A stretch of DNA of 64,000 nucleotides from Akkermansia massiliensis (GTDB lineage Bacteria; Verrucomicrobiota; Verrucomicrobiia; Verrucomicrobiales; Akkermansiaceae), in NCBI RefSeq assembly GCF_018847375.1, contig NZ_CP072036.1, positions 2,852,001 to 2,916,000 of the forward strand. The letters are read 5' to 3'. The first letter of the stretch is position 1. Each line of letters opens with the position of its first letter. The translations under genes and the position numbers were made by a program. Under the pieces are notes generated by a model. The model was not told the origin of the DNA. It saw only the letters and a list, made by a program, of their open reading frames with translations, and searched no databases. This document shows positions 27,445-36,297 of the stretch, piece after piece.

Positions 27445-28221
27445 ATGAAAATCACCGTCATCACCGTTTGCCGCAACAGCGCCGCCACTCTCCAGGACAC
27501 CCTGGAAAGCGTGCTGGCGCAGTCCTGGACCGGCTATGAATACCTGGTCGTGGACGGCGGCAGCACGGACGGCACCCTGGAAATGCTTCAGGACGTTGAA
27601 GGGCGCTTCCACGGGCGGCTGAAATGGATTTCCGAACCGGACAACGGCATTTACGACGCCATGAACAAGGGTGTCCGCATGAGTTCCGGAGACGTCGTCG
27701 GCTTTCTGAACGCGGACGACTATTACCAGGACAACGGCGTTCTGGAAACCATTGCCGGAGCCTTCGCGCAGCACGGGACGGACGCCGTTCACGGCAACCT
27801 GCATTACATCAATGCGGCCCGGAAAGTCGTCCGGACATGGCGCGGAACGGACTACAAGCCCGGCTCCTTCCAGCGCGGATGGTGCCCGGCGCACCCCACG
27901 TTCTACTGCAAAAAGGACTGCTTCACCCGCTATGGCGGCTTTGACCCCTCCATCGGCAGCGCGGCGGATTTTGAGCTGATGCTCCGCTTTATTGAAAAGA
28001 ACCGCGTCTCCACAGCCTATATCGACCGCAACATGGTTTTCATGCGCACCGGCGGTTCCAGCACGGCGGGATTGCGGGCCATCCTGCGCAATACGCGCCA
28101 GAACAGGCAGGCCTTCAGGAAAAACAGCCTTCCGTGCCCGTGGCACTACGGCGTCACCCGGCTGCTGTCCAAGGCGGGTACCACGGGCAATCCCGTCCGC
28201 TACTTTTTCCAAACCCGGTAA
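27445..28221 (+). CDS. Family 2 glycosyltransferase
   Basis: The 258-residue protein starts directly with the GT-A fold, MKITVITVCRNSAATLQDTL, followed by VDGGSTDGT (nucleotide binding), EPDNGIYDAMNKG and the NADDY metal-binding DxD-type motif near residue 90. The EPDxGIYDAMNKG motif is typical of WcaA/RfbC-like family 2 enzymes of polysaccharide loci. It adds one sugar to the lipid-linked repeat unit on the cytoplasmic side. The specific sugar cannot be told from sequence. It is the first of the glycosyltransferases. Confidence 0.93.
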   Translation: MKITVITVCRNSAATLQDTLESVLAQSWTGYEYLVVDGGSTDGTLEMLQDVEGRFHGRLKWISEPDNGIYDAMNKGVRMSSGDVVGFLNADDYYQDNGVLETIAGAFAQHGTDAVHGNLHYINAARKVVRTWRGTDYKPGSFQRGWCPAHPTFYCKKDCFTRYGGFDPSIGSAADFELMLRFIEKNRVSTAYIDRNMVFMRTGGSSTAGLRAILRNTRQNRQAFRKNSLPCPWHYGVTRLLSKAGTTGNPVRYFFQTR

Positions 28222-28263
28222 TATCCCCTTTCACTGTCCCATTTGCCTTCCCGTTCCGCCGCC

Positions 28264-29412
28264 ATGAACCTGCTCTTCTATTTTGACCATCCCATCCTGC
28301 CCCATGCGGGCGGAACGGAACGGGCGGCGTATCTTCTGGCGCAGGCCCTGTCACGGCACGGCCACCGGGTTTCCTTCCTGTCCCTCCGGGGCGCGGATTC
28401 ACTGCCTGCGGAACCGCCTTATTTCCTCCTTCCCCGCACAGGCACGCTCTCCTGCGCGGAAAACAGGGAGTACGTGGAAACCCTGTGCGCCGGGCAGCAG
28501 ACGGACTGCATCATCAACTGCGGAGCCAACCAGGACGACTCCTTCTTTTTCAGCCATGAGCGCCTTTCCGTCCAGGCGTCCATCGTCTCCTGGATCTCCT
28601 TTGACGTCCATACCGGGCTGGATTACTTTTCCGCCCTGCTCCGGAAGGATTTCAGCACCTGGGGCAACACCGTGAAAACGCTGTTGCGCCGGGCGCTCCT
28701 GCCGTACAAAAAGCATGTGGCCGTCAGCAACAAGAGGAGGAAATACAGGGACATGTTCCGCGGCTCGGACAAGGTGGTGTTCCTTTCCCCTCGCTACACG
28801 GAAGACGCCCTTCAACTGGCGGGCGCACCGGAAAGGGCGCGCCTGTACGCCATTCCCAACCTGCTGACCTATGATCCCGTGCAGCCCGGCATTTCCGGGA
28901 AGGAAAAAGCCGTTCTTTACGTGGGGAGGCTGGTGGATTCCCCCAAGAAGGCGGACCGCCTGCTGAAGGTCTGGAAAAGGGTGCAGCCCCTGCATCCGGA
29001 CTGGCGCCTGTACCTGGTCGGGGACGGCCCGGAACGCGGCAACCTGGAACGGCTGGCGGCACGGCTGAACCTGGAAAACGTCCATTTTGAAGGAGTGCAG
29101 GACCCCGCGCCCTACTACCGGAAGGCCCGGATACTCTGCCTCACCTCCACGCACGAAGGCATGCCCATGGTGATTAACGAGGCCCTTTCCTACGGCTGCA
29201 CCCCCATCGCCTTCAACAGCTTCCACGCTGCTGAAGATATGCTGCCGGACCGGGAGACGGGGCGGCTCATTCCGCCCTTCAGCCTGCGCCTCTTCGCCCG
29301 GGAGCTGGATGAGCTGATGAGCGGCCCCTACGTGCCGCCCAGCACCAGGGTATTAACCAATTATCAACCGGAAAAAGTGATTCCCCTCTGGATGGAATGC
29401 CTGCAAGAATAA
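28264..29412 (+). CDS. Family 4 glycosyltransferase
   Basis: The protein has 382 residues from the ATG at 28264 (the frame also allows TTG at 28243). It has a GT-B fold: the N-terminal half has FYFDHPILPHAGGTERAAY, and the C-terminal half has LYVGRLVDSPKKADRLL, VGDGPERGNLERL and the catalytic EX7E site in STHEGMPMVINEALSYG. It probably uses a nucleotide sugar with retention of configuration. The middle shares EGVQDPAPYYRKA with three other enzymes of this locus, pointing to gene duplication. The next gene begins 2 bp after its stop. Confidence 0.92.
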   Translation: MNLLFYFDHPILPHAGGTERAAYLLAQALSRHGHRVSFLSLRGADSLPAEPPYFLLPRTGTLSCAENREYVETLCAGQQTDCIINCGANQDDSFFFSHERLSVQASIVSWISFDVHTGLDYFSALLRKDFSTWGNTVKTLLRRALLPYKKHVAVSNKRRKYRDMFRGSDKVVFLSPRYTEDALQLAGAPERARLYAIPNLLTYDPVQPGISGKEKAVLYVGRLVDSPKKADRLLKVWKRVQPLHPDWRLYLVGDGPERGNLERLAARLNLENVHFEGVQDPAPYYRKARILCLTSTHEGMPMVINEALSYGCTPIAFNSFHAAEDMLPDRETGRLIPPFSLRLFARELDELMSGPYVPPSTRVLTNYQPEKVIPLWMECLQE

Positions 29413-29414
29413 CC

Positions 29415-30602
29415 ATGAGCAACATCGTCATCTATCTCCCTTACGAGCCTCTGGGCAAGCAGGGCGGCATGGAGCGCGCCACCCATGGCCTGGCTGAAAT
29501 GCTGCGGGACGCCGGACACAGGGTTCTGCTGCTCTGCCGTGAGAAAAACAGGCTGGGGGAAACGTACTTTGCGCCCGTACCCCTCGCCTTCCTTCCTTCC
29601 GGCCTTTCCCGCAGCGGAGAGAGGGACTACCTGCTGAAACTGCTGCGGGAGGAAAAGACGGACGTGCTTATTGACCAGACGGAGGGGGGCGTCACGGGCC
29701 GCTGGGGCATCTTCCGCACGCGCACCCAGATGGAGGAGGCTCCCGTGAAGCTGGTCGCCGTGCAGCACAGCTCCCAATACTCCGCCCTGCGTTATTACCA
29801 TCTTGTCCACAAGCGCCGGGGCGCCGCCTCCTTCTCCGGAAAATGCAGGGACTTCCTGTTCAACGCACTGGCGCTCCCCGTGAAGCGGCTCCGGGCGCGG
29901 CGGCTGCAAAAAAGCCTGTTCCGGGAACTGGCGGCCAATTATGACCGCATCGTCACTCTTTCCCGCGGCGGCATGGAGGAATTCCGGCTGCTGGCTCCCG
30001 GCACGCCTGCGGAAAAACTGGCGGCCATTCCCAACCCCGTCCCGCCGATTGAAGCGCCGCCCCTGCCGCAGGAAAAGGAACAACGCGTCCTCTTCGTCGG
30101 CAGGCTGGACAACTCCGTCAAGGGCGTGGACAGACTGCTGAGGATATGGGCGCGCGCCGGAAAATCCCTGCCGGACTGGCACCTGGACATTGTGGGAGAC
30201 GGCCCGGACGCCGCCGCCCTGAAAGAACTGGCGGAACGCCTGCGACTTTCCAACGTTTCCTTTGAAGGCTTCCGGAACCCGGCCCCCTATTACCGGCGGG
30301 CCTCCATCTTCTGCATGACCTCCACGTTTGAGGGCTTCGGGCTGGTTCTGCCGGAAGCCATGCAGCACGGCTGCGTTCCCATGGCCTTCAACAGCTACGC
30401 CTCCGTGCGCGACCTCGTCATCCCCGGTGAAACCGGCATCCTGGCCCCCCCCTTTGACGAGGAGGAATACGCGCGCCAGCTCCTCCGCCTGATGCAGGAC
30501 GACCCCCTCCGCTCCGCCATGGCGCAGGCAGGCCCGCAGCATGCCGCCCTTTTCTCCCCGGCGAACGTCGTGCGGGAATGGAACTCCCTGCTTCAGCACT
30601 AA
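29415..30602 (+). CDS. Family 4 glycosyltransferase
   Basis: This 395-residue GT-B enzyme starts at MSNIVIYLPYEPLGKQGGME. The C-terminal nucleotide-sugar domain shows LFVGRLDNSVKGVDRLLRIW, VGDGPDAAAL and EX7E in STFEGFGLVLPEAMQHGC. It is closely similar to the next gene product (30617), including GRLDN..VKGVDRLL and the TSTFEGFG block, so the two are probably tandem duplicates that have diverged. The role is addition of a sugar to the growing repeat unit; donor and linkage are unknown. Confidence 0.92.
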   Translation: MSNIVIYLPYEPLGKQGGMERATHGLAEMLRDAGHRVLLLCREKNRLGETYFAPVPLAFLPSGLSRSGERDYLLKLLREEKTDVLIDQTEGGVTGRWGIFRTRTQMEEAPVKLVAVQHSSQYSALRYYHLVHKRRGAASFSGKCRDFLFNALALPVKRLRARRLQKSLFRELAANYDRIVTLSRGGMEEFRLLAPGTPAEKLAAIPNPVPPIEAPPLPQEKEQRVLFVGRLDNSVKGVDRLLRIWARAGKSLPDWHLDIVGDGPDAAALKELAERLRLSNVSFEGFRNPAPYYRRASIFCMTSTFEGFGLVLPEAMQHGCVPMAFNSYASVRDLVIPGETGILAPPFDEEEYARQLLRLMQDDPLRSAMAQAGPQHAALFSPANVVREWNSLLQH

Positions 30603-30616
30603 CCGTCCACCTTTCA

Positions 30617-31756
30617 ATGAAGATTCTCTTTTGTTTCATGGGCACGCTCAATCCATCCTGCGGCGGGGTGGAGCGCACCATGTGCAATCTGATTCATGAA
30701 TTGCAGGCCCATGGGCATGAATGCGCCATCGTGAGCTGGTACCGGAACACCCCCTATGAGCCCTTTTCCGGGATTCAGAAAATCCTGCCCACTCCTTCCT
30801 CCCGGATAAGGGAGGAGCGGCAGGCGGCTTTCAGGCAGGCCCTGGAGGAACGGCAGCCGGATATCATCATTCATGACGGGGAACTGCTGGGGGCGGGAGC
30901 CCTGTTCCCCGGTCCGGCAGGCAGGAAGCGCCTTCTGGAAGCCTTTTCCGGGAAAACTCCCGCCATTGTCGACATGCACCACTCGGACATCCGCGGCCGC
31001 CTCCGCGCGCCTTTCCTGAAAAGGATGTATTACAACGTCACGTGGCGCAGGAATTTCTATCTCCGCATTTCGCAGGCGGACGCCTTCGTCGTCCTGTCAG
31101 AGTCCTTCAAACAGGACTTTTACGACTTTCTGCCGGGAGTCCGGAAGGAAAAAATCACCGCCATCCCCAACATGAATTCCTTTGAGAACGGGAGCATCCC
31201 TTCCGGAAAGGCCAGGGAAGTCCTGTTCGTGGGGAGGCTGGACAATCCAGTGAAGGGGGTGGACCGCCTGCTGAAGATATGGAGCATGGTCTGCCGCCGG
31301 GAACCCGGCTGGTTCCTGCGCATCGTGGGGGACGGACCGGACCGGGAATACCTGGCCGCGCTGGCGGAGGAATGCGGCTGCACCAACTATTCCTTTGAAG
31401 GAGCCACGGACCATCCGGAAGAATACTACCGCAAAGCCGGAATCCTGTGCATGACGTCCACCTTTGAGGGCTTCGGCATGGTCCTGATTGAAGGCATGCA
31501 GCACGGCTGCATCCCGATGGCCTTTGAATCCTTTACCGCCGTGCGGGACATCATTGAACCGGACCGGACCGGAATCCTGGTCCCTCCCTTTGACCTGGAG
31601 CAGTACGCCGCCCGGCTCCTGGACCTGATGAGGGACGGAGGGAAGAGGGAAGCCATGTCCGCGGCCTGCTTCCGGAGCAGCGGGAAATTCGGCAAATCCC
31701 GCATCGCCGGACTGTGGGAAAACCTGCTCTCCAAGCTGGCGGAAAAGCCCAGATGA
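30617..31756 (+). CDS. Family 4 glycosyltransferase
   Basis: The 379-residue enzyme starts with MKILFCFMGTLNPSCGGVER, the glycine-rich acceptor loop of GT4 enzymes. The C-terminal half has LFVGRLDNPVKGVDRLLKIW, VGDGPDREYL and EX7E in STFEGFGMVLIEGMQHGC. The frame extends upstream to 30578, but those codons overlap the previous gene and are not GT-like, so I use the ATG at 30617. Together with its neighbours it forms a run of similar enzymes likely to add related sugars. Confidence 0.92.
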   Translation: MKILFCFMGTLNPSCGGVERTMCNLIHELQAHGHECAIVSWYRNTPYEPFSGIQKILPTPSSRIREERQAAFRQALEERQPDIIIHDGELLGAGALFPGPAGRKRLLEAFSGKTPAIVDMHHSDIRGRLRAPFLKRMYYNVTWRRNFYLRISQADAFVVLSESFKQDFYDFLPGVRKEKITAIPNMNSFENGSIPSGKAREVLFVGRLDNPVKGVDRLLKIWSMVCRREPGWFLRIVGDGPDREYLAALAEECGCTNYSFEGATDHPEEYYRKAGILCMTSTFEGFGMVLIEGMQHGCIPMAFESFTAVRDIIEPDRTGILVPPFDLEQYAARLLDLMRDGGKREAMSAACFRSSGKFGKSRIAGLWENLLSKLAEKPR

Positions 31757-31778
31757 ACCGAACCCTTTCCGTTTACTC

Positions 31779-32951
31779 ATGAATATCTGTTTCATCGCCT
31801 GGGAACATTTCGGCGTGGGGGGAGTCTCCCGCGTCCTGACGCGCATCATGAATGCGCTGTGCCGGGAGCATGAAATCAGCGTGTACTGCCTGCGGCGCCC
31901 ACCGCTGGAAAACGCGTACGGGCTGGACCTGGAGAACATCCGCTTTTTCCACCATGAAATGAACGTTTACGAGAAAATGAGGCGTTCCGTGATGGACAGG
32001 CTCGTCACCCGGACTCCCCTGTTCTCCTCCTCCGCAGGCGCCCGCGCGTACGCTTTCCTGCGGTACACGCATTCCTTTAAAAAGCGCCTCACCAGCCATA
32101 TCAACCGCCACCAATATGACGCCGTCGTCTTCGGGTCCGGCTTTGAGGACTCCCTGCTGCTCGCCCTGCTCCGGCCGCGGCTTTCCCCCCGCACCAGAAT
32201 CATCTCCTGGTCCCACGCGGCCTATGAAGACTACTTCGGGTTCAAGGGCCCCCATTTCTCCCGTTACTTCCGCCATGCGCTCAAGCGGTTCTACCACCGC
32301 TTCGACCAAATCGTCGTCCTGTCGGACCACGACAGGCGGAACTTTGAAACGCGCCAGCACCTGGCAACGCGGCGCATCTACAACCCGGCCAGCTTCACGG
32401 CGGAACGGCATTCCGCGCTGACGTCAAAAACGTTCGTCTTCGCGGGCTCCCTGTCCTCCCACAAGGGGGCGGACCTGGCCCTGGAGGCATTCGGGGAATT
32501 CAGCAGGAATAACGGGGAATGGAACCTGCACGTGTACGGAGACGGCCCCCTGCGCCCGTGGATGGAGGAATTCATCCGGGAACACGGCCTGCAATCCCGC
32601 GTTCGCCTGCACGGCAGCCACACAGCCATGGAGCGGGAATACCCCAAACACGCCATTCTGCTCTTCCCCTCCCGGTGCGAGGGCTTCGGCCTCGTGCAGA
32701 TTGAAGCCATGAGCTGCGGCCTCCCCGTCATCGCCGCAGACATCCCCATCTGCCGGGAACTCATACGGGACAGCGGAGCGGGGCGCCTATTCCCCGCCGG
32801 GGACAGCCGCGCCCTGTGCGGAGCCATGCACGCCATGGCCGGGGAGGACCTGGCCCCGTACGCGCGGAAGGCGCGCGCGCAGGAACAATTTTTCACGCTG
32901 GAACGGATTATCCGCGAATGGAACGGCATGCTCAAGGAGGTGAACCCATGA
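31779..32951 (+). CDS. Family 4 glycosyltransferase
   Basis: The 390-residue GT-B enzyme begins MNICFIAWEHFGVGGVSRVL. A WSHAAYEDYFG segment lies in the N-terminal domain. The C-terminal domain has FAGSLSSHKGADLAL, VYGDGPLRPWM and EX7E in SRCEGFGLVQIEAMSCGLPV. It belongs to a different subgroup from the preceding three GT4 enzymes, as the motif wording differs (GSLSSHKG rather than GRLDN.VKG). Its stop overlaps the next start by 4 bp (ATGA), so the two are translationally coupled. Confidence 0.92.
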   Translation: MNICFIAWEHFGVGGVSRVLTRIMNALCREHEISVYCLRRPPLENAYGLDLENIRFFHHEMNVYEKMRRSVMDRLVTRTPLFSSSAGARAYAFLRYTHSFKKRLTSHINRHQYDAVVFGSGFEDSLLLALLRPRLSPRTRIISWSHAAYEDYFGFKGPHFSRYFRHALKRFYHRFDQIVVLSDHDRRNFETRQHLATRRIYNPASFTAERHSALTSKTFVFAGSLSSHKGADLALEAFGEFSRNNGEWNLHVYGDGPLRPWMEEFIREHGLQSRVRLHGSHTAMEREYPKHAILLFPSRCEGFGLVQIEAMSCGLPVIAADIPICRELIRDSGAGRLFPAGDSRALCGAMHAMAGEDLAPYARKARAQEQFFTLERIIREWNGMLKEVNP

Positions 32952-33931
32952 AAGAGCTTCTTCTGCTGGAACCTGTCCGCAAAAAGGGGAACCACCAGTT
33001 CTTCATGGACTGGTTTGCCCGGGCGTGGCAGGCCTGCGGGGGCGGCATCAAGCGCAGGCGCCCCCTTCCCTGGCCCGCGCTGCTGGCCGTGGCCCGGCTG
33101 AAGCTGTCCGCCAACCTGCCCCCGCTTTCCTCCCGCCGGAACGCCCTGCTGGTCCCCGGCGCGGGCTATCCGGACTCCTTCGCATGGCCGCATGCCTACA
33201 CGCATGAAATCATCCCCATGCTGTGGGACGTCTGGCCGCGGTACTGGCCGCGCCTCATCTCCTCCCTGAAGCGCCACCGCGTCCGCACCTTCCTGTGCAC
33301 CTCCTCCCAGGTCTGCGAACACGTCCGGAAGGAACTGCCCCGTATCCGGACCGTCCACGTTCCGGAAGGCATTGACCCGGCGGGCTACCTGCCCGGAAAG
33401 GACCTCCGGGAAAGGCCCGCCGATATTCTGGAGCTCGGCAGGCAGATGCCCTTCTTCCACCGCGCCGCCGTCCGGGCCTGCCGGGAACATCCCGAATGGG
33501 TTCATCTGTTCCCCGCCGCGGAGGGTCCCCTCCTGTTCCCGGACTTCCGCTCCCTCTGCGAGGGGCTGGCCTCCGCAAAAATCACCGTCTCCTACCCCCG
33601 CTGCGATACGCACCCGGCCATGGCCGGAGAGGTGGAAACCCTGACCCAGCGCTACTGGGAATGCATGCTGTCCCGCACGCTCCCGGCAGGGAGGGCCCCG
33701 CAGGAACTGGTCAACCTGCTGGGGTACAATCCCGTCGTTGAAATAAGCGAACGGAACGCCCATGAACAAATCACGAACCTTTTAACGAACATTTCCTCCT
33801 ATCAGGACCTGGTGGATAAAAACTACCGGGCGGCCTGCGAGCACGCTCCCTGGGAAGCGCGGATAGCCTCCCTGCTCCCGCAGCTGGAACGCCTGGGCTA
33901 CCGGATAGGAACGCCTTCCCCGTCCGCATGA
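32948..33931 (+). CDS. Probable glycosyltransferase of unassigned family
   Basis: The 327-residue product starts at the ATG overlapping the previous stop. It has a Rossmann-like alternation with IPMLWDVWPRYWPRLISSL, FLCTSSQVCEHV and VPEGIDPAGY, which resembles the GT-B linker region (receptor sugar domain, then EGID). The later half, ILELGRQMPFFHRA and TVSYPRCDTHP, lacks the normal EX7E site. I therefore infer a divergent glycosyltransferase from context and the GT-B-like linker, with no firm family. No transmembrane segment is evident. Other possibilities include a non-catalytic partner of a neighbouring enzyme. Confidence 0.6.
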   Translation: MKELLLLEPVRKKGNHQFFMDWFARAWQACGGGIKRRRPLPWPALLAVARLKLSANLPPLSSRRNALLVPGAGYPDSFAWPHAYTHEIIPMLWDVWPRYWPRLISSLKRHRVRTFLCTSSQVCEHVRKELPRIRTVHVPEGIDPAGYLPGKDLRERPADILELGRQMPFFHRAAVRACREHPEWVHLFPAAEGPLLFPDFRSLCEGLASAKITVSYPRCDTHPAMAGEVETLTQRYWECMLSRTLPAGRAPQELVNLLGYNPVVEISERNAHEQITNLLTNISSYQDLVDKNYRAACEHAPWEARIASLLPQLERLGYRIGTPSPSA

Positions 33932-33947
33932 ATTTCCCCTGAACAGC

Positions 33948-35159
33948 ATGGCATCCCTTCTGCAATACATCAAGAAACACGGAACCTGGTCATTCCTGGT
34001 AATGGCGGCGATCGCCTCCACCATGACGGGCGCCATCTCCTTTCTTGCCCCCCTGTATCCGGTGATGCTGGCGGTGGCCGCCGCGGTGTGCGTGACGAAA
34101 ATGAAGAAGACCAGCATGCCCCTGGTCATCATGGCGGCGGCATGCGTCCTCAGCCTGGCGTTCAACCATCCGCCCGCCATTTTCAAGCCCTGGTACCGCC
34201 TGGCCTATTTCCTTCTCCTCCTGCTGGCGCTTACCCCGCTGACTTCCTCCCGCCTGTTGAACGCGTTCCGCCTGAACCTGTTCCTCTGGCTCATGCGCTT
34301 CTGCGTCTTCATCGGAGCCGGCTCCTTCATCGGCTACTTCCTGGGCATCAACTACATGCGCTACAATACCAGTGAGATGATCAATGTGGCGGGCCTCTTC
34401 GGGGGGCTGGTCTGGCAATCCATCACGCTGGGCCTGCTCGCCGGGCTGGGGCTGGTTTATCTGACCGTCCTCCATCTGGAAAACCGGGATTCCGGCAGGA
34501 AGGAGACCAAGCTCCGCCTGGGCCTGATGGTCGCGTGCCTGGGCTCCATCCTGCTTTCCGCCTCCCGCTCCGCCCTGGTAGCCACCCTGATGGGGGTGGG
34601 GTACGTCTTCTTCATGTACTTCAGGCATGCCCCCAAAAAGCTTTTCCGGGCGCTGCTCGCCCTGTTCTTCCTGGGCATCCTGCTGGTGCCCTTTGTCCAG
34701 CACTTCGGCGCCAACACGCTTGCCAAGCAGCAGGCCAACCTGAGCATGGGGAGCGCCATGTCCTCCCGCACCCAGTTGTGGGAAGACCGCGCGACGGAGT
34801 TCCTTTCCTCCCCCCTGTACGGCGTGGGGTTCGCCTCACAGAAAATCATTTCATTCAAGCAATCCCTGGTGACCGGCATCATTGAACCGGGCACGTCCTA
34901 CGGGGCCGTGTTCGCCATGACGGGCCTGCTGGGGGGAATTCCCTTCCTCTTCATCCTGTTCGGCAACCTGCTCAAACGCCCGTTCCGCGCGCCGGGCTCT
35001 CCGCCCGTTTCCCCGGCGCAGGCGGCCCTGGCCCTCTTCGCCGTCCACATGATTGCGGAAGGGTACGTCTTTGCAGCCGGTTCCGGACTTTCCGCCGTCT
35101 TCTGGGCCGTCATCGGGGGGGCCCATGCGTACCGCAACCTGCCCAATGGAGGAAAATAA
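33948..35159 (+). CDS. O-antigen ligase/polymerase-like membrane protein (Wzy candidate)
   Basis: The protein has 403 residues and about ten to twelve transmembrane helices. A large loop before the last helices carries SSRTQLWEDRATEFLSSPLY followed by GVGF, and an earlier SASRSALVA motif is present; both are hallmarks of the Wzy/WaaL O-antigen ligase family. In a locus with a flippase and Wzc-like protein it most likely joins repeat units on the periplasmic face of the inner membrane. It is the clearest polymerase candidate in the locus. The following gene starts 4 bp after its stop with a good GGAGG upstream. Confidence 0.88.
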   Translation: MASLLQYIKKHGTWSFLVMAAIASTMTGAISFLAPLYPVMLAVAAAVCVTKMKKTSMPLVIMAAACVLSLAFNHPPAIFKPWYRLAYFLLLLLALTPLTSSRLLNAFRLNLFLWLMRFCVFIGAGSFIGYFLGINYMRYNTSEMINVAGLFGGLVWQSITLGLLAGLGLVYLTVLHLENRDSGRKETKLRLGLMVACLGSILLSASRSALVATLMGVGYVFFMYFRHAPKKLFRALLALFFLGILLVPFVQHFGANTLAKQQANLSMGSAMSSRTQLWEDRATEFLSSPLYGVGFASQKIISFKQSLVTGIIEPGTSYGAVFAMTGLLGGIPFLFILFGNLLKRPFRAPGSPPVSPAQAALALFAVHMIAEGYVFAAGSGLSAVFWAVIGGAHAYRNLPNGGK

Positions 35160-35163
35160 CACC

Positions 35164-36297
35164 ATGCAATTCGTCTTCTGGCAAAACATGATCAGCATCC
35201 ACCAGTCAGCCCTCATCAAGGCGCTGGCCCGGGAGCACGGCGTCCTGCTGGCGGTCCAGACGGACTTTGAAGGGGAGAGGGAATCCAGCGGCTGGACGGT
35301 GCCGGACATGGGGAACGCCCGCATCCTCATCTCCCCGGACGCCCGGACGGTGAAGGAAACCCTGCGCGCCCATCCCGCGGCCGTCCACGTCTTTTCCGGC
35401 ATCAGCACCTACCCGATGGTTTACGCGGCGTTCAAGCAGGCCGTCCGCCGCGGCCTGAAAACCATGGTGTACGCGGAACCCTACCGCCGCCAGGGCTGGC
35501 GCGGCTTGCTCAGGAGCGTCAAGTACCGCTTTCTCCGCCTGCGGTACGGGAAAAAAATCGCGGCCCTGCTGGCGACGGGGCGGCTGGGTGTGGAATGCTA
35601 CCGCCGCGCCGGATTCCCGGCGGGCTCCGTCTTTGAATGGGGCTATTTCACGGAATCAGCCGCATCCGCGGCTGGCGCGGAAACTCCCGCCATGGCTCCC
35701 CCCGCTCCCGGGGAAAAGCCCGACCTCCTGTTCGTGGGCCAGCTCATCCCCCGCAAGAACCTCCTGCCCTTCCTCCGCGCGGCCCGGCAATGCCGCGGCG
35801 CCTTCCGCCGCTGCCTCGTGGTGGGGGACGGCCCGCTGCGGGAACAGGCCGCCCTGGAGGCGCAGGGCTGCGCGCAGATTTCCCTGCTCGGCACGCTGGG
35901 GAATGAAGAAACGCGCCGCCTGATGCGGCAGTGCGACCTGCTCGTCCTCCCCAGCCTGTTTGACGGGTGGGGAGCCGTGGTGAATGAGGCCCTCCAGGCC
36001 GGAATGAGGGTGTTATGCTCCACCGCGTGCGGAGCCGCCAGCCTGCTGGACGGCCATCTGCGTGGCGGCTCCTTTGACCCGGACCGTCCGGAAAGCCTGC
36101 GCCGCGCCCTGCGGGAATGGCTGGACAAGGGCCGCCTCTCCTCCGCGGAACGGAAGGCCATCGCCGCGTGGGCGGAACAAACCATCAGCGGAGCCGCGGC
36201 GGCCCGCTATCTGGTCCATATTGTTCATTATACGGAAGGCCGGGAAGAAAACCGCCCCGCAGCTCCCTGGGCTCCCCTCAAGGAAACGGCATCATGA
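35164..36297 (+). CDS. Family 4 glycosyltransferase
   Basis: The 377-residue GT-B enzyme starts at MQFVFWQNMISIHQSALI, with GGAGG 12 bp upstream inside the end of the polymerase gene. The C-terminal half has LFVGQLIPRKNLLPFL, VVGDGPLREQ and SLFDGWGAVVNEALQAG. The first Glu of EX7E is replaced by Asp, a variant seen in some GT4 members. The acceptor-binding N terminus (QNMISIHQSA) differs from the other enzymes here. It overlaps the next gene by 4 bp. Confidence 0.9.
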   Translation: MQFVFWQNMISIHQSALIKALAREHGVLLAVQTDFEGERESSGWTVPDMGNARILISPDARTVKETLRAHPAAVHVFSGISTYPMVYAAFKQAVRRGLKTMVYAEPYRRQGWRGLLRSVKYRFLRLRYGKKIAALLATGRLGVECYRRAGFPAGSVFEWGYFTESAASAAGAETPAMAPPAPGEKPDLLFVGQLIPRKNLLPFLRAARQCRGAFRRCLVVGDGPLREQAALEAQGCAQISLLGTLGNEETRRLMRQCDLLVLPSLFDGWGAVVNEALQAGMRVLCSTACGAASLLDGHLRGGSFDPDRPESLRRALREWLDKGRLSSAERKAIAAWAEQTISGAAAARYLVHIVHYTEGREENRPAAPWAPLKETAS